Position numbers and translations under genes: made by a program
NCBI RefSeq assembly: GCF_000429025.1
Contig: NZ_KE386837.1
Span: forward strand, 172,959 to 236,958
Direction: 5' to 3'
Source: Actinospineispora spinosispora DSM 44797
Lineage (GTDB): Bacteria > Actinomycetota > Actinomycetes > Mycobacteriales > Pseudonocardiaceae
DNA length: 64,000 nucleotides
Shown here: positions 26,628 through 34,884 of the stretch, piece by piece
Position numbering within the stretch: the stretch's first letter is position 1
Layout: each line of letters opens with the position of its first letter
Notes under the pieces: generated by a model
The model's database searches: none
What the model was told of the DNA's origin: nothing
What the model saw: only the letters and a program-made list of their open reading frames with translations

Positions 26628-26974
26628 GAGAAGACCCTTCGTGACACAGGACTTGAAGCCTCACCGATGTGTCTGACCTGCCACGAGGGGGAGCGGGCAG
26701 GGGGAATGTCAGGTCACATCCGGATAACGACGACGATCGTAGGCAGGGGGTCATGGCACTGAGACGGCCGATGAGAGAGCAGGTTACGGCGAAACGTCGA
26801 CCGGCCGCCGGTCCGCGACGACCGACGAGTGGTTGGGCCGTTCGGCCTAGTGCTCTACGCCGTTTGCGACGCCTGTGACTCAGGTTGTGGCTGAGAAATG
26901 TGTGTCACCCGAATGGGCCTGTGATGTCGCGTTTCCAGGATTGTTCCGGAATCAACAATCGGTACGGTCGGGGC
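26628..26974. other. divergent upstream region, no gene assigned
   Basis: 347 bases between the divergent LysM and MFS genes. It holds one short Arg-rich open frame at 26669-26878 that looks non-coding. Long leaders are common upstream of actinobacterial cell-wall genes, but I see no motif I can name. Confidence 0.5.
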
Positions 26975-28525
26975 ATGGCCGGTCCATCAACCGTTGAAAA
27001 GCAAGGGGCAGTCGACGACGCGAGCGGGAACTGGTCCTTAGCGCTCGCCGTACTGATCGTCGGCATGTTCATGTCGGTGCTGGACATCAGTATCGTCAAC
27101 GTGGCCATCCCGGCGATCCAGAAGGACTTCGGCGTCACCAGCGAGGACGTTCAATGGGTCAGCACGGCCTACTCGTTGGCGCTCGGGGTGATCGTCCCGG
27201 TGAGCGCGTGGCTGGGCGAGAAGTTCGGGCTGAGCAGGCTGTACACCTGGTCGCTGCTCGCGTTCGCGATCGGTTCGGCGCTGTGCGGTCTGGGCTGGGA
27301 CCTGGAGAGCACGGTCGCGTTCCGCATCCTGCAGGCGATCCCCGGCGGCATCCTGCCGGTGATCACCCTGACCATGGTCTACCGGATCGTGCCCAAGGAC
27401 CGGATCGGTGCCGCGATGGGCATGTACGGGCTGGGTGTGGTGTTCGCGCCGGCACTCGGCCCGACGCTGGGCGGCTACCTCGTCGAGTACGTCGACTGGC
27501 GGCTGATCTTCTTCATCAACGTGCCGATCGGCCTGCTCGGCGCCGTCGCCGCGTACTTCCTGCTGCCGCCCTTCCCCACCGCCCCGGCACCTCCGTTCGA
27601 CGTGTGGGGCTTCCTGACCGTCGCATCCGGCCTGTTCGCACTGCTGCTGGCGCTGTCAGAGGGGCAGGACTGGGGCTGGACCGGCTACCGGGTGCTGATG
27701 CTGCTGGTCTACGCGGTGCTCGCACTCGCGGCGTTCGTCGCGATCGAGCTGCGCGCCGAGCAACCCCTGATCGACGTGCGGGTCTTCCTGCTGTGGTCGT
27801 TCACGAACTCACTGCTGTTGATCACCGCGCTGTCCGTCGGGCTGTTCGCGATGCTGTTCTACATCCCGCTGTTCGTGCAGGAGGGCCAGGGGCTCACGCC
27901 GTTGCACGCCGGCCTGCTGATGCTGCCCGAAGCAGTCGCGATGGGCTGCATCATGCCGGTCTCCGGGCTGATCTACGACAGGTTCGGGCCGAAGTGGCCC
28001 TCGGTCATCGGGCTGCTCATCGCCGCGTACGGCACGTATCTGCTGTGCGGCATCAACGCCGACATGACCCAGCGCGACGTCGTCATCTGGACCTGGATCC
28101 GGGGCGTCGGCAACGGGCTGGCGATGATGCCGATCATGACGGCCGGGCTCGCGGTCGTACCGAAGGACAAGGTCGACGAGGCGAGCGCGATCAACAACGT
28201 GGTCCAGCGGGTGGCCGCGGCGCTCGGACTGGCGATCCTCACCGCGATGGCGACCGCCAAACAGGCGCAGGGGATGGCCGATCGCGGTGGCCAGCTGCCC
28301 AGCGGGGAGGCGGCCACGTCGGGCGAGCTGCGCACCATGATGAGCGACGGCATGACCGGGCTGTTCCCGCTGTACCAACGGACTCAGCTGGCGGCCAACG
28401 CCGCCGCGTACAGCGATGTGTTCCTGACGATCGCCGCGGTCACCGCTGTGGGCGCCGTGCTGGCTCTTTTCCTGAAGCGTCCGCCGCAGGCCGAGGGTGA
28501 CGAGCCTCGGGTGATGGTTCATTGA
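26975..28525 (+). CDS. MFS transporter, DHA2 (EmrB/QacA) type
   Basis: 516 residues with about 14 membrane segments. MSVLDISIVNVAIPAIQ (motif D1), AWLGEKFGLSRLY (motif A-like), MGMYGLGVVFAPALGPTLGGYL (motif C) are clear. It has a C-terminal soluble tail. ATG 26975 is chosen over an upstream in-frame start at 26885 because the extension has no membrane or conserved features. It probably exports drugs or lipids by proton antiport. The gene ends convergently with the WS/DGAT gene at the palindrome at 28542. Confidence 0.88.
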   Translation: MAGPSTVEKQGAVDDASGNWSLALAVLIVGMFMSVLDISIVNVAIPAIQKDFGVTSEDVQWVSTAYSLALGVIVPVSAWLGEKFGLSRLYTWSLLAFAIGSALCGLGWDLESTVAFRILQAIPGGILPVITLTMVYRIVPKDRIGAAMGMYGLGVVFAPALGPTLGGYLVEYVDWRLIFFINVPIGLLGAVAAYFLLPPFPTAPAPPFDVWGFLTVASGLFALLLALSEGQDWGWTGYRVLMLLVYAVLALAAFVAIELRAEQPLIDVRVFLLWSFTNSLLLITALSVGLFAMLFYIPLFVQEGQGLTPLHAGLLMLPEAVAMGCIMPVSGLIYDRFGPKWPSVIGLLIAAYGTYLLCGINADMTQRDVVIWTWIRGVGNGLAMMPIMTAGLAVVPKDKVDEASAINNVVQRVAAALGLAILTAMATAKQAQGMADRGGQLPSGEAATSGELRTMMSDGMTGLFPLYQRTQLAANAAAYSDVFLTIAAVTAVGAVLALFLKRPPQAEGDEPRVMVH

Positions 28526-28541
28526 GTGGTTGCGTCTAGTA

Positions 28542-28662
28542 CTCGTGAGTGCTGAGGGCGCCTATAGCCGCTCTACGCACTCACGACGAAAAGCGTGTCG
28601 TGAGTGCGTAGAGCGGCTACGCTTCGCGCCCCTTCGGGGTAGACGCCCTCATCACTCACGAG
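28542..28662. terminator. GTGAGTG-family palindrome, long form, copy 2
   Basis: Outer arms CTCGTGAGTGCTGAGGGCG and CGCCCTCATCACTCACGAG have one mismatch. The inner hairpin CCGCTCTACGCACTCACGAC pairs perfectly with its complement around GAAAAGCGT-type bases. Relative to the copies at 2879 and 60852 the stem bases differ on both strands so that pairing is kept. It lies between convergent genes. Confidence 0.88.
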
Positions 28663-28665
28663 CGC

Positions 28666-30081
28666 TCACGGGGAGAGGGCCAGGACCTCGGCGAAGCCTT
28701 CGGTCAGGCATTTCTCGAACAGCGGGATGTCGGTGATCGACTGGGGGTCCACGTTGATGCCCAGGCAGCAGGTGCCGTCGTAGGACACCATCGCGACCAT
28801 GGCCGCCACCCCGGGGCGGGGTCCCATCGGGTACATGCGCAGCACCTGGGCGCCGGCCAGGTACACCGGGTGCCCGATGCCGGGGATGTTGGAGGCCTGC
28901 AGGTCGGACACCCTGGTCAGACTGCCGACGATCTCGGTCAGCGCCGCTGAGGGCAGCAGGGTCAGCACGGTGGAGACGGTCTCCAGGAAACCGACCGCGG
29001 GTTCCGCCCGGATCGTCAGGATGAACTCGCGGATCAGCTGGATCCGGGCGCGCGGGTCGGGCTCGCTCATCGGCGCCGCGAACCGGGCTCCGGTGAAGCG
29101 GTTGCCGCCCATCGGGTCGTTCGAGTCGCGCAGGCTGATCGGGATGGCCATCGGCAGCTGCTCGACCGGGGTGCCGAAGTGCTCGTGGTAGATCCGGAAC
29201 GCCCCGAGCAGGCCGGCGAGGAACGCGTCGTTGACCGATCCGCCGCCCGCTTTGCCCGCCGCTTTGAGCGAGGCCAGCGGTATGTCGTGCACCACGAGCC
29301 GGTAGCCGTACCCGCCGTCGCTCAGCAACGGCGAGCGCAGCGCGGTCGGTGGGTTGAGCATCCGGCGCAGGGAGAGCCCGTAGTCGATCGCGCGTCCGGC
29401 GACGCCGGCGGGATCCCGGAGCGCCCGCCCGGCGAGACCGAGCGCGGACCGCGCCGTGTCGACCAGCTGCCCTGGCGCGCCGGTGACCTGTTCGCGCAGG
29501 TGGTCGGCGACCAGGCTCAGCGGCGTGACCTCCGGCTCCGACCTGGCCGGAAGGGTCCTCGGCAGCGCCGACCCACCCGGTTCCGGCGTCGAGCTGTGCG
29601 CCATGGTGAGCAGCTGCACGATGCCCAGACCGTCGGTCATCGCGTGGTGCATCTTGAAGATGTAGCCGGCGCGCCCGTCGGAAAGGCCCTCGACCAGGAT
29701 CGCCTCCCACTGCGGCCGGTTCGGGTCGAGCGGCCGGGACGCGACCTGGCCCGCCAGGTCGAGCAGCTCACGCAGGGAGCCCGGCGCGGGCAGCCGCATG
29801 CGCTGCACGTGGTAGCCGAGGTCGAAGTGCAGGTCCGGGGTCCAGGTCGGCGCGACCACCGGCAGCAGCGGCTCGACCACCCGGTCGCGCAGCCGGGGGA
29901 TGGCCAGCGTGGCGCGATCGTGCGCGGCGCGGAACCGCTCCCAGTCGGGAACCGAATCGAGTATCTCCAGCAACAGGCCGCTCGAGCGGGTCCGCAGGTC
30001 ACCTTCGGCGCGCCACATGACGGCCTCGGACGCGGTCATCCGTGCCGGGCCGCCCCAGGTACCGCCGTCAGGCAGGGACAT
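28666..30081 (-). CDS. wax ester synthase/diacylglycerol acyltransferase (WS/DGAT)
   Basis: 471 residues. The active-site motif HHAMTDG at about residues 145-151 fits HHxxxDG. The family's C-terminal NIPG and PMGPRPGVAAM blocks and the region NDAFLAGLLGAFR follow. It transfers acyl groups from CoA to diacylglycerol or fatty alcohol at the membrane. ATG 30081 overlaps the hydrolase stop by 1 base. The position in one operon with gpsA, and next to plsC and plsB, supports triacylglycerol synthesis, as in the Rv2482c-Rv2485c region of M. tuberculosis. Confidence 0.9.
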   Translation of the reverse strand: MSLPDGGTWGGPARMTASEAVMWRAEGDLRTRSSGLLLEILDSVPDWERFRAAHDRATLAIPRLRDRVVEPLLPVVAPTWTPDLHFDLGYHVQRMRLPAPGSLRELLDLAGQVASRPLDPNRPQWEAILVEGLSDGRAGYIFKMHHAMTDGLGIVQLLTMAHSSTPEPGGSALPRTLPARSEPEVTPLSLVADHLREQVTGAPGQLVDTARSALGLAGRALRDPAGVAGRAIDYGLSLRRMLNPPTALRSPLLSDGGYGYRLVVHDIPLASLKAAGKAGGGSVNDAFLAGLLGAFRIYHEHFGTPVEQLPMAIPISLRDSNDPMGGNRFTGARFAAPMSEPDPRARIQLIREFILTIRAEPAVGFLETVSTVLTLLPSAALTEIVGSLTRVSDLQASNIPGIGHPVYLAGAQVLRMYPMGPRPGVAAMVAMVSYDGTCCLGINVDPQSITDIPLFEKCLTEGFAEVLALSP

Positions 30082-31022
30082 CAGCGCACCAGACCCGCCT
30101 GTTCGGCCTCGCGGTCGACCTTGTCGGTGACCTCCAGGATCAGCCGGGTGACCGCCTCGGGGTCGTCCGACATCGGCACGTGCCCGACGTCGTCGAGGAA
30201 CAGCAGCTCGGCGCCGGGGATCTTGTCGACCAACGGCTGGCCGAACACCGGGAACGGGATGACCTTGTCCTTGCGTGCCCACACGACACGCACCGGGCAG
30301 CCCGGGTCGGGCAGCTCCTCGAACGGATGCTGGCCCAGCACCTTGATCAGCGGGCGCACGACCGGGATGTTGCGCAGCGCGCGGATGTCCGCGACGACCT
30401 CGGCCGGGTCGAACCGCTCCGGGTGCGCGACCTGCGCGGACACCAGCATCCGGCGGCCCCTCGGCGACCGGGCCAGCGCCTCGGCGCGCGGCCCGAGCGC
30501 CTGCAGCACGTCGAAACCGACGCGCATACCGGTGACCAGCGCCGCGAGCCGCAGGTTGGAGCTCCACCCGCCCGCGGGGGAGAACACCACGACCGAGCGG
30601 GCGCGACCGCGCCGCGCCAGCTCCAGCGCGACCCAGCCGCCCATCGAGTTGCCGACCACATGGACCTTGTCCAGCCCCAGCGAGTCCAGCTCCGCCTCGA
30701 CGCCGTCGACCAGCGCGTCGATCGACGGTTCGACCCCGTCCGGCAGCATCGCGGCGCCGCTGTGCCCGAGCAGGGTCGGCGCGAACACCTCGTGGTGCTG
30801 CTCCAGCAGCGGAAGTATCGGCTTCCAGGTGCGCCAGGTGACGCTGATGCCGTGCAGCAGCAGGATCGGTGTGCCGGATCCGCCCTGGTGACCTGGGGTG
30901 TCCGGCGGAATGTCGAACGTCGTGTGCTCGGACCGCTCCCGAGCGCGCCCGCGCGCCGCGACCACCGCCGCGCCGACCCCGACCGCACCGGCCGCGAGCA
31001 GCAGCGCGCCTCGGCGGTTCAC
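30081..31022 (-). CDS. alpha/beta hydrolase (membrane-anchored lipase/esterase candidate)
   Basis: 313 residues. An N-terminal hydrophobic segment (LLLAAGAVGVGAAVVAA) is a likely signal anchor. The fold shows oxyanion LLLHGISVTW, nucleophile elbow VGNSMGGW, acid in WARKDKVIP and His in DVGHVPM. The GTG start at 31022 overlaps the gpsA stop by 4 bases and the stop overlaps the WS/DGAT start, so the three genes are coupled. It may hydrolyse a lipid made or remodelled by its neighbours; the substrate is not known. Confidence 0.87.
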   Translation of the reverse strand: MNRRGALLLAAGAVGVGAAVVAARGRARERSEHTTFDIPPDTPGHQGGSGTPILLLHGISVTWRTWKPILPLLEQHHEVFAPTLLGHSGAAMLPDGVEPSIDALVDGVEAELDSLGLDKVHVVGNSMGGWVALELARRGRARSVVVFSPAGGWSSNLRLAALVTGMRVGFDVLQALGPRAEALARSPRGRRMLVSAQVAHPERFDPAEVVADIRALRNIPVVRPLIKVLGQHPFEELPDPGCPVRVVWARKDKVIPFPVFGQPLVDKIPGAELLFLDDVGHVPMSDDPEAVTRLILEVTDKVDREAEQAGLVR

Positions 31023-32035
31023 CAGCTCTCCCCGTGAATCTCGTGGCCCGGGGTGGCCTTGAGCAGCCCGCGATAGGCGTCCTCGGCGGTGCCGCCCTTG
31101 TTCACCACACCGTCCACCTCGGTGGCGATCGGCATGTGGATGCCGAGGCGCTCCGCCATCTCCATCACCACGGTCACCGCCTTGACGCCTTCGGCGACCT
31201 GGTTCATCCCGTCGAGCACCTCGGCGATCGTCTTGCCCTTGCCGAGCTCCTCACCGACGCGACGGTTACGGCTGGCCGGGCTGGTGCAGGTGACGACGAG
31301 GTCGCCGGTCCCGGCGAGACCGGAGAACGTGGCCGGGTCACCGCCGAGGGCCTCGCCGAACTTCGCCATCTCGCGCAGCGCCCTGGTGATGACCATGGCC
31401 TTGGTGTTGAAGCCCGCGCCGGTTCCGTCGCCCATGCCGGCGGCGATCGCGAAGACGTTCTTCAGCGCGCCGGCCACCTCGACGCCGAGCACGTCGGTGG
31501 TCGAGTAGATGCGGAACCGTTCGGTGCGGAACAGCGCCGCGAGCTGCGTCGCCGAGTTCTGGTCCGGCATCGCGATCGTCGCGGCGGCCGCGTATCCGGC
31601 GGTGACCTCGGAGGCGATGTTCGGCCCGGCGAGCACACCGGCGGGGTGGCCGGGAAGCACCTCGGAGACGATTTGCGTCATCCGGTAGTCGGTGCCCTGC
31701 TCGAGACCCTTGACCAGGCTGACCACCGGAATCCACGGGCGGACGTACGGCGCCGCGTGTTCCAGCGCCTCACGGAAACCGTGCGAAGGGACCCCCATGA
31801 TCAGCACGTCCGCGTCGGCGACGACCTCCTCGGTGTCCGACGTTCCGCGCAGCGTCTCGGTGAGCTGGCAGTCACCGAGGTAACGGCTGTTGCGGTGGTT
31901 GTCGTTGATGTCCTTGGCGACCTCCGGCGAGCGTGCCCAGATGGTCGTCGGCGCGCTCGCCGCGACGATGGAGGCGACGGCGGTGCCCCATGAGCCCGCA
32001 CCAAGCACAGCGACCCGTGGTTGTCTACGGTCCAT
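31019..32035 (-). CDS. gpsA: NAD(P)-dependent glycerol-3-phosphate dehydrogenase
   Basis: 338 residues. N-terminal VLGAGSWGTAVA (GxGxxG), the SLVKGLEQGT loop, LAGPNIASEV, the catalytic-type Lys of VAGALKNVFAIAAGM, and FSGLAGTGDLVVTC are diagnostic. It reduces DHAP to sn-glycerol-3-phosphate for phospholipids and triacylglycerol. ATG 32035 is preferred over the GTG 12 bases upstream because GGGAG is 11 bases before it and would overlap the GTG. It supplies the substrate of PlsB, encoded 3 kb away on the other strand. Confidence 0.93.
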   Translation of the reverse strand: MDRRQPRVAVLGAGSWGTAVASIVAASAPTTIWARSPEVAKDINDNHRNSRYLGDCQLTETLRGTSDTEEVVADADVLIMGVPSHGFREALEHAAPYVRPWIPVVSLVKGLEQGTDYRMTQIVSEVLPGHPAGVLAGPNIASEVTAGYAAAATIAMPDQNSATQLAALFRTERFRIYSTTDVLGVEVAGALKNVFAIAAGMGDGTGAGFNTKAMVITRALREMAKFGEALGGDPATFSGLAGTGDLVVTCTSPASRNRRVGEELGKGKTIAEVLDGMNQVAEGVKAVTVVMEMAERLGIHMPIATEVDGVVNKGGTAEDAYRGLLKATPGHEIHGESW

Positions 32036-32159
32036 GTAATCGATCACTCCCGCTGTTGGTTGCGTCCCATCTCAAGCGTGCTAGACAGCATATCCACAGC
32101 GGGCTTGTAATACTCGTGTCTCCAACTATTTATTCTTGGTGTATCAGGGGAGTCCCACC

Positions 32160-33602
32160 ATGTCGACGGCCACCGACGAACTGATCGACGCGGTCCGCTC
32201 AGGCCCGGTCGGACCGAAGATCGCCGCGATCTTCGACTTCGACGGAACCTTGATCGACGGCTACTCCGCCTCGGCGCTCTACGAGCACCGGTTCCGCAAC
32301 TTCGAGGTCGGTGCCGGCGAGCTCTTCCGCACCATGCGGCTCATGGCCGGCGAGACGATGACCGAGGAGCAGTTCACCGGGCTGGTCGAGGACGGCCTGG
32401 GCGGCTGGGCCGGTCGTACCGAGGAAGACGTGCTCGAACTGGGTGAGCGGCTGTTCGCCCAGGGCGTCGCGGGCACGCTGTTCCACGAGGCGTGGCGCAT
32501 GGTCAGGGCGCACCAGCGGGCCGGGCACACCGTGGTGATCGCGACGTCCGCCACCCGCCTGCAGGTCGCGCCGCTGGCCAGGGAGCTCGGCGTCGAGCAC
32601 GTGCTGTGCACGGAGCTGGAGCTCGAAGGTGGGCTGCTCACCGGCAAGGTCTCCGGCCGACCGCCGTGGGGTGACGGCAAGATCGCCGCCGTCCGGGCGT
32701 TCCTCGCCGACCACGACATCGACATCGCCGCCAGCCATGCCTACGCGAACGGCGACGAGGACGTGCCGCTGCTCGCCGGCGTCGGCTTTCCGCACCCGGT
32801 CAACCCGCAGCCCGAGCTGGCGGTCGTCGCCGAGGCGAAGGGCTGGCCGGTGCTGATGTTCCGCTCGCACAAGACCGGCAGGCTCGACCCGAAGCCGGCG
32901 CTGCGCACGGCCGCGGTGTTCGGCACGCTGTTCGCCTCCGCCGGGGTCGGCATCGCGGTCGGCGCACTCAACGGCAACCGCCGCCAGGGCGTCGACCTGG
33001 CGACGTCCATGTTCGACGCGCTGGCCGGGCCGCTGGCCGACATCGACGTCGAGGTGATCGGTGAGCAGCACGCCTGGGAACAGCGTCCCGCGGTGTTCTT
33101 CATCAACCACCAGAGCACGATGATCGACTTCCTGGTGACCACCCGGGTCATCCGAACCGGCTTCACGGCCGTGGCGAAGGCCGAGGTGAAGCAGATGCCG
33201 GTGGTCGGGCAGCTGTTCGACCTGGCAGGGGTGGCCTTCCTGGACCGGTCCGACCGGTCCCGTGCGATCTCGGCTCTGAAGCCTGCCGTCGAGACGTTGC
33301 GCGGCGGGACGTCGGTCGTGATAGCACCGGAAGGGACGCGCTCGCTGACCCCGCGTCTCGGTGCTTTCAAGAAGGGCGGGTTCCATCTGGCGATGCAGGC
33401 CGGGGTGCCGATCGTGCCGATCGTGATCCGGAACGCCGGGGAGATCATGTGGCGTAACGCCCGGACCATGCGGCCCGGGACGGTTCAGGTGGTGGTGCAT
33501 CCGCCGATCAGCACCTCGGGGTGGGACTCCTCGGACATCTCGTCGCAGGTCTCGGCTGTGCGTCAGTTGTACTTGGACACGTTGGACGAGTGGCCTGGGT
33601 AG
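32160..33602 (+). CDS. plsC: HAD-IB phosphatase fused to 1-acylglycerol-3-phosphate acyltransferase
   Basis: 480 residues. The N-terminal HAD domain has DFDGTLID near residues 26-33 and ANGDEDVPLL; the C-terminal PlsC domain has FFINHQSTMIDFLV (NHxxxxD), VAKAEVK, FLDRSDR and APEGTRS. This two-domain form is known in actinobacteria (M. tuberculosis Rv2483c). It may acylate lysophosphatidate and dephosphorylate a product. ATG 32160 follows AGGGGAG by about 7 bases. Divergent from gpsA and followed by the 1.1-kb repeat region. Confidence 0.9.
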   Translation: MSTATDELIDAVRSGPVGPKIAAIFDFDGTLIDGYSASALYEHRFRNFEVGAGELFRTMRLMAGETMTEEQFTGLVEDGLGGWAGRTEEDVLELGERLFAQGVAGTLFHEAWRMVRAHQRAGHTVVIATSATRLQVAPLARELGVEHVLCTELELEGGLLTGKVSGRPPWGDGKIAAVRAFLADHDIDIAASHAYANGDEDVPLLAGVGFPHPVNPQPELAVVAEAKGWPVLMFRSHKTGRLDPKPALRTAAVFGTLFASAGVGIAVGALNGNRRQGVDLATSMFDALAGPLADIDVEVIGEQHAWEQRPAVFFINHQSTMIDFLVTTRVIRTGFTAVAKAEVKQMPVVGQLFDLAGVAFLDRSDRSRAISALKPAVETLRGGTSVVIAPEGTRSLTPRLGAFKKGGFHLAMQAGVPIVPIVIRNAGEIMWRNARTMRPGTVQVVVHPPISTSGWDSSDISSQVSAVRQLYLDTLDEWPG

Positions 33603-33932
33603 GTCGTTCCTTGCCTTGTCGGCGTCGTCCCCGCTGGCTCGTCAGTGTGCATCCCCGCTGGCTTTCAGTGTGCTTGGCGTGGCCGCCCGCTCTCAACCCC
33701 CGGCTTCGCCGGCCTCGCGCGGGTTCGTGGTTGCGCGTAGTTCGGGGGCGAGGTTTCAGGGTTGACAGCGGGCGGCCACGCCAAGTGCTTAGCCAGGATC
33801 GCGGGGATGGGGCAGGTGTGCGTGCACGCCGTGCGGGGTGGCGGGCCGATGGCGCTGTCTTTGCGCATTGGGCTGCGCCCTCGCGCGCTGCGCGTAGTCC
33901 CAGGAGTCTCTGTGGTCGCTTTTGTCACGCCT

Positions 33933-33994
33933 CGCAGAGCTACGTGTTGCGTCGCAGATGTTGGAACATGTGCGACGCAACGTGAGCCTCTGCG
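33933..33994. repeat. CGCAGAG/TGCGACGC hairpin, copy 1
   Basis: CGCAGAG..TTGCGTCGCA pairs with TGCGACGCAA..CTCTGCG around a GATGTTGGAACA loop. It is the core of the first direct repeat and recurs at 34305 and, diverged, at 58274. Confidence 0.8.
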
Positions 33995-34304
33995 AAGTCG
34001 CCCCGGGCGTTACGTGTGTGACTGATGGGGTGATCTTGGGGTCGGGGCACGTGCACACAACGAGCGCGGTGCACCCGGAGACCGTGGGGGGCGCGGCGCA
34101 GCCGTGACCAACAACAGTGCCGCGCAGCTCCCCCATACCCGCGAACTGGCCGACACTTGGTGTGGCCAGGATCGCGGGGATGGGGCAGGTGTGCGTGCAC
34201 GCCGTGCCTGGTGGCGTGCCGATGGCGCTGTTGTTGCGCATCGGGCTGCGCCCTCGCGCGATCGCGTAGTCCCAGGAGTCTCTGTGGTCGCTTTTGTCAC
34301 GCCT

Positions 34305-34366
34305 CGCAGAGCTACGTGTTGCGTCGCAGATGTTGGAACATGTGCGACGCGACATGAGCCTCTGCG
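34305..34366. repeat. CGCAGAG/TGCGACGC hairpin, copy 2
   Basis: Same sequence as the copy at 33933 apart from two bases in the 3' arm. It is the core of the second direct repeat. Confidence 0.8.
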
Positions 34367-34884
34367 AAGTCGCCCCGGGCGTTACGTGTGTGACTGGTGG
34401 GGTGATCTTGGGCGCTGGACAGGCGCACACAACGAGCGAGGTGCACCCGGAGGCCGCGGGGGGCGCGGCGCAGCCGTGACCGACAACAGCGCCGCAGAGC
34501 TCCCCTTCCCCCGCGATCCTGGCCTGCACTTGGCGTGGCCGCCCGCTGTCAACCCTGAAACCTCGCCCCCGAACCCGCGCAACCAGGAATCTGCGCGAGG
34601 CCGGCGAAGCCGGGGGTTGAGAGCGGGCGGCCACGCCAAGACACTGGATGGCCAGCGGGGATACGACTGCACCTCACCCCGAGCCACACAGACGAGCCAG
34701 CGGGGATACGACTGCACCTCACCCCGAGCCACACAGACGAGCCAGCGGGGATGACCGCCCGAAAGGGATCTACCCGTTCCGGGGTTGAGACTTTGCGCTG
34801 CGTGGGGTGTTATCGCGGTCAGGCGTGACGGTTCTCGGGTTAGTGTTGCCCGGATCACAATCTTCTGCGGGGTGGGTGTTCTTG

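Larger units (their letters stand above)
33629..34753. repeat. 1.1-kb nested inverted/direct repeat region
   Basis: From outside in: CCCCGCTGGC boxes at the left (33629-33663) face inverted copies at the right, where they form 45-base tandem repeats starting at 34651, 34696 and 34741. Then come two 112-113 base hairpins, 33673-33785 and 34529-34640, each with 27-base arms beginning CTTGGCGTGGCCGCCCGCT, the right one being the reverse complement of the left. Between them lie two direct repeats of about 335 bases (from 33793 and from 34166, 373 bases apart), each with a TGCGACGC hairpin. The open frames in it are repeat-derived and not gene-like. The whole gap is 33603-34884. Confidence 0.88.

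Noticed and set aside
26628..26974. Possible c-di-AMP (ydaO) riboswitch upstream of the LysM gene
   Set aside because: Such switches are known before actinobacterial cell-wall genes, but I could not find the conserved blocks by eye on the minus strand.
33629..34753. CRISPR array or transposon in the nested repeat region
   Set aside because: No short regular repeats with unique spacers, no cas or transposase gene, and the units are inverted as well as direct.
33673..34754. Several open frames of 60-280 codons in the nested repeat region
   Set aside because: They occur on both strands, repeat with the DNA units and show no protein motif; they are products of high GC and repetition.
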